From NCBI GenBank assembly GCA_963663775.1, contig OY760624.1, forward strand, positions 2,232,001 through 2,296,000: a stretch of DNA of 64,000 nucleotides. The letters are read 5' to 3'. The position numbers and the translations under genes were made by a program. Shown piece by piece: positions 46,415 to 54,257 of the stretch. The notes beneath the pieces are model-generated. The model worked only from the letters and a program-made list of their open reading frames with translations. It searched no databases and was not told where the DNA came from. Each line of letters opens with the position of its first letter. Position 1 is the stretch's first letter. This DNA is from G963663775 sp963663775. GTDB lineage: Bacteria; Bacillota; Clostridia; Oscillospirales; Butyricicoccaceae.

Positions 46415-47350
46415 ATGGCATTTACTGCTGCTGATGTTAAAAAGCTTCGTGAAATGACAAATGTAGGTATGATGGACTGCAAGAAGGCACTTGCCGATGC
46501 GGATGGTGATTTCGACAAGGCTGTAGAATTGTTGCGTGAAAAGGGCTTGGCAAAGGCTGCAAAGAAAGCAGACCGCATTGCAGCGGAAGGCGTTGTTAGT
46601 GCAATGGTTTCTGATGCGTCTGGTGCTGGTGCAGTGGTTGAGGTAAACTCTGAAACCGACTTTGTTGCAAAAAATGCAGATTTCCAGAAGTTTGTTGCTG
46701 ATTTGGCAAGTGTTGTTATTGAGGAAAATCCTGCGGATGTGGATGCACTGAAGGCTTGCAAGCTGGGTGAATTGACTGTAGAAGCAGTGTTGCAGGAAAA
46801 GATTTTGACGATTGGTGAAAACATCCAAATTCGTCGTTTTGCTCGTTACGATAACAGCACAGTGAACGTTTCCTATACCCATATGGGCGGTGTCATCGGC
46901 GTTTTGGTTGGTTTGCAGGTTTCTGAAAACATCAAGACAAATGCAACGGTTGCAGAATTGGGCAAGGATATTGGCATGCAGGCAGCTGCAATGCGCCCGC
47001 TGTTCATGGATAAGTCTGAAGTAGACACTGCAACCTTGGACAAGGAACGTGAAATCTTGTTTGCACAGGCGATGGAAGAAAACAAGACTGCGGAAAAGCC
47101 CAAGCCGGAAAACATCATTGCAAAAATGGTAGATGGTCGTATCGGAAAATATTACGAAGAAAACTGTCTCTTGCAGCAGGCTTTTGTTAAGGAAAACAAG
47201 GTTTCTGTAGAGCAGCATATTGCAGCTGTTGCAAAGGAACTTGGCGGCGAAATCAAGCTGGTTAAATATGCACGCTTTGAAAAGGGCGAAGGCATCGAAA
47301 AGAAGTCGGATGATTTTGCAGCAGAAGTTGCTTCTATGGCAAAGGCATAA
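46415..47350 (+). CDS. tsf: Translation elongation factor Ts
   Basis: EF-Ts recycles EF-Tu by releasing GDP. The 311-residue protein has the N-terminal UBA-like VKKLREMTNVGMMDCKKAL, the signature NSETDFVAKN near residue 80 and two core subdomains, with HIAAVAKELGG near the end. AGGAGGAA (46402-46409) gives a good ribosome site. It follows rpsB, the usual order. Confidence 0.98.
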   Translation: MAFTAADVKKLREMTNVGMMDCKKALADADGDFDKAVELLREKGLAKAAKKADRIAAEGVVSAMVSDASGAGAVVEVNSETDFVAKNADFQKFVADLASVVIEENPADVDALKACKLGELTVEAVLQEKILTIGENIQIRRFARYDNSTVNVSYTHMGGVIGVLVGLQVSENIKTNATVAELGKDIGMQAAAMRPLFMDKSEVDTATLDKEREILFAQAMEENKTAEKPKPENIIAKMVDGRIGKYYEENCLLQQAFVKENKVSVEQHIAAVAKELGGEIKLVKYARFEKGEGIEKKSDDFAAEVASMAKA

Positions 47351-47686
47351 TTTGGTATTCTAATTATTTCGCCATTTTTGACCGACTACGTTCCCCCGAC
47401 AATTCCGACCATCGGAAGGCAATAGGCAGAACGCATCGGTCTGACGATGGCGAGGGGAATCCTTAACATTGGTTTTTAAAGAACCTGAGATGCACCATTC
47501 CGGTGTTTCTCGGGTTCTTTTCTTTTTTCGGCGATAGGGTATCTGAGATAGATGCATGAGTTTAATTTGACACATCAAGGAATCGATTGCTCAAGGAAAT
47601 GTTGAACAAAATTATAAGACATTTACTTCTGTATAATATGCAAAATCAAAAAATCCTATCATAGCGCAGAGATTGCAGCGACTCCA
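47351..47686 (+). other. Gene-free stretch after tsf with a structured segment
   Basis: Between tsf and the convergent minus-strand gene lie 336 nt. From 47391 to 47459 there are nested inverted repeats: TTCCCC (47391-47396) with GGGGAA (47454-47459), and inside it the perfect hairpin TTCCGA-CCA-TCGGAA (47403-47417). GACCGA (47380-47385) could also pair with TCGGTC (47436-47441). A terminator follows at 47478. This may be a processed 3' UTR or a small RNA. From 47530 to 47686 I see nothing. Confidence 0.5.
47478..47528 (+). terminator. Terminator of rpsB-tsf
   Basis: AAAGAACCTGAGATGCACC pairs with GGTGTTTCTCGGGTTCTTT with minor mismatches, then TCTTTTTT. Confidence 0.88.
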
Positions 47687-48370
47687 TTACGGAATGAAAG
47701 AAGTCCGGTTTCCGTATGATTTTCTTTGGCGAAAAATAAAAATTGACCGATTATTTTGAGTGGATCGCCGTCGCTTTGTCGGGAATTCTGGTGGAGTGGA
47801 TTTGTGTTTGTGAATCTCTGCCAATAATCGAACTTCTTCTGCCGCCTCATGGCGAAAGATGTAAGCCAAGGCGTGCAACGGCGAGTTTATTTTAACATTT
47901 CGCTGGATATGATAATGGCTGATGAGTTGACCCTGCCTGTCATATCTCTCTTCTGCATTCTTGTGGTGCAGAGTAATCGGTCTATCATTGATATCAAAGT
48001 ACCACTCGCCTGCTAGAGTCATGATATGCGCTATTTGACCAACAAAACAAAGGTGTATGCCATATGTATCTGCCACACGCAACAGCTGCTCCCGCATAAT
48101 TTCGGCTTTGCTGCGTTTCGGCACAGGCGACCGTGTGTATGGTTTGGGCGGTAATGGTCGAGAGAATTGTGCGGATTTAGGAACACATCTTGGACACGGA
48201 TGGAATCCGGATTTTTCAGGCTTCTTACCACAACCTTGAATATATTTCAAAGCAATTCCGGTGATGTCGGGACAAGAAGCGGTGTGAAAGATTTTTGTGC
48301 GCGTATCAGCAAAAAATGCATAGTTACTGTGATTGAATATATTATCGCGCTTATTGTTTGCAGACTGCAA
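47687..48370 (-). CDS. Conserved-looking hypothetical protein with Ada-like Cys/His motif
   Basis: I do not recognise this 227-residue protein. Near residues 20-60 it has the pattern FHTASCP, about 20 residues, then FHPCPRC. This resembles metal-binding Cys motifs such as that of the Ada N-terminal domain. The rest is basic, with a middle segment containing WYFDINDRPITLHH and a Lys/Arg-rich tail. TTG 48370 is preferred because GAGAGGTGAT lies just upstream; GTG 48379 lies inside that ribosome site. It is the only minus-strand gene before 52.8 kb, has its own promoter (48448-48476), and its messenger would begin with a stem-loop. A DNA- or RNA-binding role is possible but unsupported. Confidence 0.72.
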   Translation of the reverse strand: MQSANNKRDNIFNHSNYAFFADTRTKIFHTASCPDITGIALKYIQGCGKKPEKSGFHPCPRCVPKSAQFSRPLPPKPYTRSPVPKRSKAEIMREQLLRVADTYGIHLCFVGQIAHIMTLAGEWYFDINDRPITLHHKNAEERYDRQGQLISHYHIQRNVKINSPLHALAYIFRHEAAEEVRLLAEIHKHKSTPPEFPTKRRRSTQNNRSIFIFRQRKSYGNRTSFIP

Positions 48371-48407
48371 AATAATCACCTCTCAGTAGCGTTTAAATAA
48401 ATAAAAG

Positions 48408-48440
48408 AGGAATGCGCCCTGTGATTTAGGAGGCATTCCT
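48408..48440 (-). promoter_or_regulatory. Stem-loop at the 5' end of the minus-strand transcript
   Basis: On the minus strand AGGAATGC (48440-48433) pairs with GCATTCCT (48415-48408), with further internal pairing. The predicted start of transcription is near 48441, so the hairpin is at the extreme 5' end of the messenger, followed by T-rich sequence. It could stabilise the mRNA or act as an early attenuator. Confidence 0.5.
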
Positions 48441-48447
48441 TGCTAGT

Positions 48448-48476
48448 ATGTTAGCATAAAGCTTGTGTCATGTCAA
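48448..48476 (-). promoter_or_regulatory. Promoter of the minus-strand hypothetical gene
   Basis: Read on the minus strand: TTGACA (48476-48471), 17 bp, TAACAT (48453-48448), with TGC before the -10 (extended). Confidence 0.75.
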
Positions 48477-48838
48477 ACGATTGTTTGGTTACATTTCGCT
48501 CATATCAGAGCAAATGACAACGTTAAACGCATGATTCCACTAAAATAGATAGGAAGGCGCATCGCAGCAAGGCGTTACGGTTGCGGCTATAAGGAGTTCG
48601 GAAGCTGTATTCATAAACGAGAATTGATGATTTGAGAAAAAATTTCTAAAAAAGGTGAAAAGACGCAGGAATATAAGGTGTGAACGCCCATGAGGGGAAA
48701 TCCCCTGGGGGACTAGGTGTATTCCAAGAGTTTTAACGCTGTATGGCGGAAAATGCTTCTGAAATATGGCGGTTCGGTGTTATAAATATAGTTGATTACC
48801 AATTCTGCAAAAAATGTCTTGAAAACGGAATAAACCGT

Positions 48839-48867
48839 TTGATTTTCCAAGGCAGGTATGGTATGCT
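48839..48867 (+). promoter_or_regulatory. Promoter of pfk
   Basis: TTGATT (48839-48844), 17 bp, TATGCT (48862-48867). The leader is about 60 nt with AGGAGG before the ATG. Confidence 0.72.
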
Positions 48868-48931
48868 TTTATTATAGAAATCAAACCGCATGTTTATGTA
48901 GCTTGATGAAATCATTAGGAGGTTTTCTTTC

Positions 48932-50182
48932 ATGAGTGAGCTTAAAGGCGCTTGTATTATTGGTCAGTCAGGTGGACCGACTTCTGTTATCAATGCATCT
49001 GTGTTGGGTGCAATGCAGACAGCTTTGAAGTCTGATTCGATTACCCGCGTATTGGGTGCAGCACACGGTATTAAGGGTGTTTTGGACGATTATCTTTATG
49101 ATATCGATAAGGAAGATGCAGCAGAATTGGATTTGTTGCGCTATACCCCTTCTTCTGCATTGGGTTCTTGCAGATATAAGTTGGCAGATCCGGATGTAGA
49201 TGATACCGATTACAAGCGTATCCTTGAAATTTTCAAGAAATACGATGTGCGCTATTTCTTCTATAATGGCGGCAACGATTCCATGGACACCTGCAACAAG
49301 ATTTCTAAGTTTATGCTGAAGTCTGGTTATGAGTGCCGTGTAATGGGTATCCCGAAGACCATTGACAACGATTTGTTTGGCACAGACCATTGCCCGGGTT
49401 ATGCATCTGCTGCAAAGTATATTGCAACATCTTGCATGGAACTGTATCATGATGCACGTGTTTATGACACTGGTATGGTAACGGTTCTGGAAATTATGGG
49501 TCGTAATGCTGGTTGGCTGGCTGCATCTGCTTCCTTGGCAACCTATATGGGTCAGGGTCCGGATTTGGTTTATCTGCCGGAAGTTGATTTTGATATGGAG
49601 ACATTCCTTGCAGATGTTGACCGCATCTATAAGAGCACCGGCAAGTGCATTGTAGCGGTTTCTGAAGGCATTCATGACAAGGACGGCACGTATATTTCTG
49701 AATATGGTTCTAGCATGGCAAAGCAGAAGGACTCTTTTGGACATGCACAGATGGGTGGTTTGGCATCTACACTGGCAAATACCATTCAGGATAAGTTGGG
49801 TGTTTCTAAGGTGCGCGGCATTGAATTCTCTCTGTTGCAGCGTTGTGCAGCACACTGCGCATCCAAGAACGACATTGATGAATCCTATATGTCCGGTAAG
49901 GCTGCTGTAGAAAATGCAGTTGCAGGAAAGACCGACTTTATGACTGGCTTTAAGTGCGACCGCACCAATGGCTACAAATGCGAAATCGAATTGTTGCCGT
50001 TGTCTGAAGTTGCAAACACGGAAAAGAAGATTCCGATGGAATGGATTAATGCAGAGCACAATGGTCTGACACAGGATTTCATTGACTATGCACTTCCGTT
50101 GGTAAACGGTGAAACCGATGGACCGAAGGAAAGCGGTCTGCCGCGTTTTGCAAAGCTGAAAAAGATTAAGGCAGAAGCGTAA
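48932..50182 (+). CDS. 6-phosphofructokinase, pyrophosphate-dependent type
   Basis: The 416-residue enzyme phosphorylates fructose 6-phosphate in glycolysis. It has GQSGGPTSVINAS at the N-terminus, GGNDSMDT near residue 110 and PKTIDND near residue 139. The Asp in GGNDS (Gly in ATP enzymes, GGDGS) and the Lys in PKTIDND (Gly in ATP enzymes, PGTIDND) are the classic marks of pyrophosphate use. That makes the step reversible. GRNAGWLAA and EGIHDKDG follow. Codon use is very biased, as for other highly expressed genes here. It stands alone with its own promoter and terminator. Confidence 0.95.
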   Translation: MSELKGACIIGQSGGPTSVINASVLGAMQTALKSDSITRVLGAAHGIKGVLDDYLYDIDKEDAAELDLLRYTPSSALGSCRYKLADPDVDDTDYKRILEIFKKYDVRYFFYNGGNDSMDTCNKISKFMLKSGYECRVMGIPKTIDNDLFGTDHCPGYASAAKYIATSCMELYHDARVYDTGMVTVLEIMGRNAGWLAASASLATYMGQGPDLVYLPEVDFDMETFLADVDRIYKSTGKCIVAVSEGIHDKDGTYISEYGSSMAKQKDSFGHAQMGGLASTLANTIQDKLGVSKVRGIEFSLLQRCAAHCASKNDIDESYMSGKAAVENAVAGKTDFMTGFKCDRTNGYKCEIELLPLSEVANTEKKIPMEWINAEHNGLTQDFIDYALPLVNGETDGPKESGLPRFAKLKKIKAEA

Positions 50183-50223
50183 TTTTTTTGATGCTTGTAC
50201 AGCGTTAAGCGAAAGCGATATAT

Positions 50224-50263
50224 AGAAGACCCTACAACGAGTAATGGTTGTAGGGTCTTCTTT
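50224..50263 (+). terminator. Terminator after pfk
   Basis: AGAAGACCCTACAAC (50224-50238) pairs perfectly with GTTGTAGGGTCTTCT (50247-50261). The following T run is short. Confidence 0.85.
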
Positions 50264-50347
50264 GTGCGTAAAAAAAGAAGCGAATTATCGTACATACTAG
50301 CGTTGTTATGTGTGAAAAAATAAATTTATAATTTTTTGAATTTCCTC

Positions 50348-50376
50348 TTGACAAGGCGTAAAAAATAGACTATCAT
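50348..50376 (+). promoter_or_regulatory. Promoter of the sulfhydrylase-cysK operon
   Basis: Consensus TTGACA (50348-50353), 17 bp, TATCAT (50371-50376). Confidence 0.8.
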
Positions 50377-50389
50377 TCTATACATAGTA

Positions 50390-50410
50390 ATCATACTTAA
50401 ATAGTATGAT
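50390..50410 (+). promoter_or_regulatory. Operator-like perfect inverted repeat
   Basis: ATCATACT (50390-50397), TAAAT, AGTATGAT (50403-50410). It covers the start of the transcribed region, where a bound repressor would block the promoter. An Rrf2/CymR-type cysteine regulator is one candidate, but the match to a known site is not established. Confidence 0.55.
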
Positions 50411-50547
50411 ATAGAAAGGCTTGTGATATAGATGTGCTTCCGGAGAAGATTGACATTGCCAAACGAGTATCGAATGTGTTTTGGGATTTGTAGAACGTAA
50501 AATAGTTGTTTTAAATAGATTAAATGAAATGATAAGGAATGATAAAA

Positions 50548-51840
50548 ATGAGTATTCAAGATAAAAGAGCTTTTCAGTTTGAAACCATCCAACTACATGC
50601 GGGACAGGAAACCCCGGATGCAGCAACTGGTGCACGTGCTGTGCCCATCTATCAAACCACCAGTTTTGTGTTTGAAAACAGTGCACATGCCGCTGCACGA
50701 TTCAATTTGTCAGACCCTGGCAATATCTATGGACGGTTGACAAACCCTACACAAGATGCTTTTGAAAAGCGTATCGCAGCACTGGAGGGTGGCGTTGCAG
50801 CGTTGGGCGTTGCATCCGGCTCCGCTGCTATCACATATACCCTGCAGACACTGGCACAAGCGGGACACCATATTGTTGCAGCAAAAACCATCTATGGGGG
50901 AACTTATAATCTCCTGCGGCATACCTTGCCATCCTATGGCATTGCAACAACATTTGTGGATGCGGATGAGGCGGGTGCGTTTGAAAACGCCATCCAAGAA
51001 AATACAAAGGCAATTTTCATTGAATCCATTGGAAATCCAAATGCAAATCTTGTTGATATTCAGGCGGTGGCAGACATTGCACATGCACACAAAATTCCGC
51101 TGGTGGTAGATAATACTTTTGCAACCCCTTATTTACTGCGACCCATCGAATATGGCGCAGATATTGTGGTGCATTCGGCGACCAAATTCATCGGCGGGCA
51201 TGGTGCGGCATTGGGCGGTGTGATTGTCGACAGCGGTGCATTTGATTGGGAAGGTTCTGGGAAATTTGCTTCACTGACCGAGCCAAATCCAAGCTACCAC
51301 GGGGTCAGCTTCACAAAAGCATGCGGTGCTGCAGCGTTTGTGACCAAGGTTCGTGCGGTGCTGCTGCGAGATACCGGCGCTACCATTGCACCGCTGCATG
51401 CCTTTTTGTTTTTGCAAGGTTTGGAAACCTTGTCTTTGCGGGTAGAACGCCATGTACAAAACACCTTAAAAGTGGTAGAATATTTACAAAAGCATCCAAA
51501 GGTGGTGCGTGTGAACCATCCATCCTTAGAAAGCAATCCGTATCACGCCTTGTATCAGACCTATTTCCCACAGGGCGGTGCATCCATTTTCACCTTTGAG
51601 ATTCAAGGTGGGGCAGAGGAAGCACAAAAATTCATCGACCAATTGCAGCTCTTTTCGTTGCTGGCAAATGTGGCAGACTCCAAATCGCTGGTCATTCATC
51701 CTGCATCGACAACCCATGCACAATTGAATGAAAAAGAATTGGAAGAGGCAGGGATTCAGCCGAACACCATCCGACTTTCCATTGGAACAGAGCACATTGA
51801 TGATATTTTGTTTGATTTACAAACGGCTTTTGCGGATTGA
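50548..51840 (+). CDS. O-acetylhomoserine (or O-acetylserine) sulfhydrylase
   Basis: This 430-residue PLP enzyme of the Cys/Met metabolism family joins sulfide to O-acetylhomoserine to give homocysteine. Motifs include FETIQLHAGQE, YGRLTNPTQ, the SGSAA loop, the PLP-phosphate region and VHSATKFIGGHG with the Schiff-base lysine K213. The length and the insert after it (DWEGSGKF, PNPSYHG) fit the MetY/Cys-d class. ATG 50548 has AAGGA 9 nt upstream; ATG 50539 abuts it. cysK follows 52 nt later, so both sulfide-fixing routes are made together. Confidence 0.93.
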   Translation: MSIQDKRAFQFETIQLHAGQETPDAATGARAVPIYQTTSFVFENSAHAAARFNLSDPGNIYGRLTNPTQDAFEKRIAALEGGVAALGVASGSAAITYTLQTLAQAGHHIVAAKTIYGGTYNLLRHTLPSYGIATTFVDADEAGAFENAIQENTKAIFIESIGNPNANLVDIQAVADIAHAHKIPLVVDNTFATPYLLRPIEYGADIVVHSATKFIGGHGAALGGVIVDSGAFDWEGSGKFASLTEPNPSYHGVSFTKACGAAAFVTKVRAVLLRDTGATIAPLHAFLFLQGLETLSLRVERHVQNTLKVVEYLQKHPKVVRVNHPSLESNPYHALYQTYFPQGGASIFTFEIQGGAEEAQKFIDQLQLFSLLANVADSKSLVIHPASTTHAQLNEKELEEAGIQPNTIRLSIGTEHIDDILFDLQTAFAD

Positions 51841-51892
51841 GTAGACATATGCTTGCTTTTATTCAAATTCAGCGCAGAAGAGGGAGATTGTT

Positions 51893-52825
51893 ATGCGAAA
51901 AATTGCAAAAAGTGTGACCGATTTAATCGGCGGTACACCCATGATAGAGTTACAAAATTTCCAGAAATACCAAGGCGTTTCCGCACATATTCTGGCGAAG
52001 CTGGAATGCTTCAATCCAGCAGGCAGCGCAAAAGATCGGATTGCAAAGCGCATGATAGAGTGCGCTGAAAAACAGGGGGTCTTGCAGGCGGATTCTGTCA
52101 TCATAGAGCCAACCAGCGGCAATACGGGCATCGGACTTGCTTCGGTGGCAGCGTCCAGAGGCTATCGTGTCATTTTGACCATGCCGGAAACGATGAGCAT
52201 TGAACGGCGCAATCTGCTTGCGGCATATGGTGCAGAAATTGTCTTAACAGATGGTACCAAGGGCATGAACGGTGCGATTGAAAAGGCAAATGAACTCGTG
52301 AAAAGCATGGAACACGCATTTCTGCCAGGGCAGTTTGTGAATCCAGAAAACCCCGCAACCCATTACGAATCGACAGGTCCCGAGATTTGGGAAGATACGG
52401 AGGGACATGTGGATGTTCTGGTGGCAACGGTGGGTACGGGCGGAACCATCAGCGGCACTGGAAAATATTTAAAGGAACAAAATCCAAACATCCAAGTGGT
52501 TGCAGTAGAGCCTAGCGCATCTCCCGTGCTTTCTGGCGGCAAACCAGGGGCACATAAGATTCAAGGCATTGGTGCAGGCTTTGTTCCAGAAGCATTGGAT
52601 ACTTCGGTATATGATGAAGTCGTTACCGTGGAGGCAGAGGATGCATTCGCATTTGGCAGAGAGCTTGCACGCAAAGAAGGTGTTTTGGTAGGAATTTCTT
52701 CTGGCGCAGCCTTGTGGGCGGCAGTGCAAGTCGCAAAGCGACCAGAGAATGCGGGCAAAAATATTGTTGTAATTTTGCCGGATACGGGAGAGCGCTATCT
52801 GTCGACACCGATGTTTACGGGGTAA
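51893..52825 (+). CDS. cysK: Cysteine synthase A
   Basis: The 310-residue PLP enzyme makes cysteine from O-acetylserine and sulfide. PLP-lysine K47 is in NPAGSAKDR, the substrate loop is EPTSGNTGIG, the phosphate cradle is VGTGGTISGTG, and the C-terminal PDTGERYLST is typical of CysK. GGGAGA precedes the ATG. Its last 11 bp overlap the 3' end of a convergent minus-strand gene. No clear terminator is seen between them. Confidence 0.97.
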   Translation: MRKIAKSVTDLIGGTPMIELQNFQKYQGVSAHILAKLECFNPAGSAKDRIAKRMIECAEKQGVLQADSVIIEPTSGNTGIGLASVAASRGYRVILTMPETMSIERRNLLAAYGAEIVLTDGTKGMNGAIEKANELVKSMEHAFLPGQFVNPENPATHYESTGPEIWEDTEGHVDVLVATVGTGGTISGTGKYLKEQNPNIQVVAVEPSASPVLSGGKPGAHKIQGIGAGFVPEALDTSVYDEVVTVEAEDAFAFGRELARKEGVLVGISSGAALWAAVQVAKRPENAGKNIVVILPDTGERYLSTPMFTG

Positions 52826-53342
52826 GGTTTTGCTGTTCGATTTCCAGAAACACATACCACTGATTTTCGATTTGCTCCAATTGGCAGAGGACTGCCACGG
52901 GCGAGAGCGGCAGTGGCTTTTGCGTATCAAACGGACAGGATATATGCAGATGCGTATCCTGTTGCCGAACTTGCAGGGAGGAGTCTAGCAGCAACCTATC
53001 CAGCAAGGCATCGCCTGTGTGAAAGGCGCACGCCGAGGGCGGTTCTTCTGCAATAGGAACTATGGTTGTGGGTATCTCCTGCGAAGCATCCAGCAAAACA
53101 TAGACCGTGGGCAAAATGCCGCCAATGCTTTGCTTCGATAGTTTTTTTCGAAAATACAGCTTGTTTTGTTGGGGTTCGGGAATTCCAATGAGAAGCGGCG
53201 GCGCAGGCGCACGGAGTCCATAGCAACGCAGAACTGCAGTGGTCAACAGCGAACAGGTCACTTCGAAATACACCTGGCTGCCTTGTTCGGTCACAATGAC
53301 TGTGCCAACAGATTCCCCGTTTCGGTGCACTGCAAATTCCAT
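52815..53342 (-). CDS. Hypothetical protein, 175 residues
   Basis: I do not recognise this protein. From the chosen start it begins MEFAVHRNGESVGTVIV, reads as a small all-beta protein with a segment LLIGIPEPQQNKLYFRKKLS, and ends in a Gln/Glu-rich stretch. It has no signal peptide or membrane helix. The start 53342 is preceded by AGGAGG (53356-53351). The frame is open a further 60 codons upstream, but that stretch runs through a terminator hairpin, so it is unlikely to be translated. The gene converges on cysK with an 11-bp overlap. Confidence 0.7.
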   Translation of the reverse strand: MEFAVHRNGESVGTVIVTEQGSQVYFEVTCSLLTTAVLRCYGLRAPAPPLLIGIPEPQQNKLYFRKKLSKQSIGGILPTVYVLLDASQEIPTTIVPIAEEPPSACAFHTGDALLDRLLLDSSLQVRQQDTHLHISCPFDTQKPLPLSPVAVLCQLEQIENQWYVFLEIEQQNLTP

Positions 53343-53448
53343 GACACAAGCCTCCTGACATGAAAAACCTGTATGCACAGCGGGCAAACCGTTGTATGCG
53401 GAAAAATTCTCCCAAATCCACAGAAGCTCGTTTGTGCATATAGGTTCT

Positions 53449-53486
53449 AAAAAAGCGTATCCTTCTATGATAAGGATACGCTTTTT
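53449..53486 (-). terminator. Bidirectional terminator of the glgX-to-mazF operon
   Basis: AAAAAAGCGTATCCTT (53449-53464) and AAGGATACGCTTTTT (53472-53486) form a perfect stem with a 7-nt loop and runs of A and T at each side. Confidence 0.93.
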
Positions 53487-53525
53487 GTGGTTGTGATATG
53501 CCTGCTGAAACGAAAAGAACATGGG

Positions 53526-53675
53526 TTATGTGTGCAGCACCCGTGATTGGTACTCTTCTGGGATGTTGGGCAAAGTGTCGCTATAAATCATATCCACTGC
53601 AAAATAAATGCAGGTGAGCATGGCAAGCAGCAGCAAAGCGCCGACCCAGATGATATATTTTTGCCGTTTCCCCAT
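53526..53675 (-). CDS. Small single-helix membrane protein, 49 residues
   Basis: The protein starts MGKRQKYIIWVGALLLLAML, one transmembrane helix, followed by a short extracytoplasmic tail with SDTLPNIPEEYQ. Start 53675 has AAGGA upstream (53687-53683). Its 5' part lies next to the mazF 3' end (17 nt apart), and it ends the operon 40 nt before the terminator. I know no function; its place after a toxin gene is noted without inference. Confidence 0.65.
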   Translation of the reverse strand: MGKRQKYIIWVGALLLLAMLTCIYFAVDMIYSDTLPNIPEEYQSRVLHT

Positions 53676-53691
53676 AGTGCAATCCTTCTTT

Positions 53692-54054
53692 TTATCGTCC
53701 TGTAGAACCCAGCCCAAAGCTTACGGCAAGCGCTTCATCCACACGACCCATATGATTTTCGTCAAGACACCCCATTTTTTCACGCAGACGCTTTTTGTCC
53801 AATGTACGGATTTGCTCCATCAAGATGACAGAGTCCTTGGTCAGACCAAAGCATTTGGCGCCCAGCTCAATATGCGTGGGCATTTTGGCTTTGTTCAGCT
53901 GTGAGGTAATCGCCGCTGCAATTACCGTTGGGCTGTGTCGATTCCCGACATTATTCTGCACAATAAGTACGGGACGCACGCCGCCTTGCTCACTGCCGAC
54001 AACTGGGCTTAAGTCTGCGTAATAAATGTCACCACGTTTTACATTGTTATCCAC
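53692..54054 (-). CDS. mazF: EndoA/MazF-family mRNA endoribonuclease
   Basis: MazF toxins cut mRNA at short sites such as UACAU. The 120-residue protein has the family core RGDIYYADLSPVVGSEQGGVRPVLIVQNN, seen as VKRGDIYYADL, GVRPVLIVQNNVGN and the catalytic-region TSQLNKAKMPTH. DSVILMEQIRTLDKKRL comes later. GTG 54054 has GGAG about 9 nt upstream; earlier in-frame ATG codons would add 34 non-conserved residues. In Bacillus the order is alr-antitoxin-toxin. Here only about 200 nt separate alr from mazF and no antitoxin fits. A TATAAT on the minus strand (54132-54127) could be a private promoter. Confidence 0.93.
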   Translation of the reverse strand: MDNNVKRGDIYYADLSPVVGSEQGGVRPVLIVQNNVGNRHSPTVIAAAITSQLNKAKMPTHIELGAKCFGLTKDSVILMEQIRTLDKKRLREKMGCLDENHMGRVDEALAVSFGLGSTGR

Positions 54055-54257
54055 AGCTTCACACTCCGTTGGAAAAGTATTTGCAGTGAAAATCCCTGCA
54101 GATGTATTTTTCCCACAAAGCCGATGATTATAACGCACTGCAGCGTTTTTTTTCATTGGCTGGCTGAGAGCGGTTTGCCCTCGATTTATTTTATGCGGTC
54201 GAAGGAGCGGTGGTTTCTGATTTTAGAGTATTATTCTGATGGAGCAGCTCGATGGCA

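Larger units (their letters stand above)
48371..48931 (+). other. Gene-free stretch upstream of pfk
   Basis: These 561 nt contain the hairpin and promoter of the minus-strand gene (48408-48476) and the pfk promoter (48839-48867). Between them (48480-48838) is unexplained sequence. It has a compact hairpin AGGGG-AAAT-CCCCT (48693-48706) that flanking CCC/GGG can extend, and the small repeat AAACGG/CCGTTT (48824-48840). There is no open frame with a ribosome site. No known structural RNA signature is evident. Confidence 0.55.
50183..50547 (+). other. Gene-free stretch with terminator, promoter and palindrome
   Basis: These 365 nt contain the pfk terminator (50224-50263), a promoter (50348-50376) and a perfect palindrome 13 nt downstream of its -10 (50390-50410). 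The last 130 nt before the next gene are AT-rich leader without recognised structure. Confidence 0.75.

Noticed and set aside
53343..53522. A 60-codon N-terminal extension of the 175-residue minus-strand gene.
   Set aside because: It runs through a strong terminator hairpin and lacks a ribosome site, while AGGAGG sits before the internal ATG.
54132..54153. A small hairpin AACGC/GCGTT followed by eight T on the + strand.
   Set aside because: There is no + strand gene to terminate, and the same bases include a minus-strand TATAAT; I mention it only as a possible mazF promoter.
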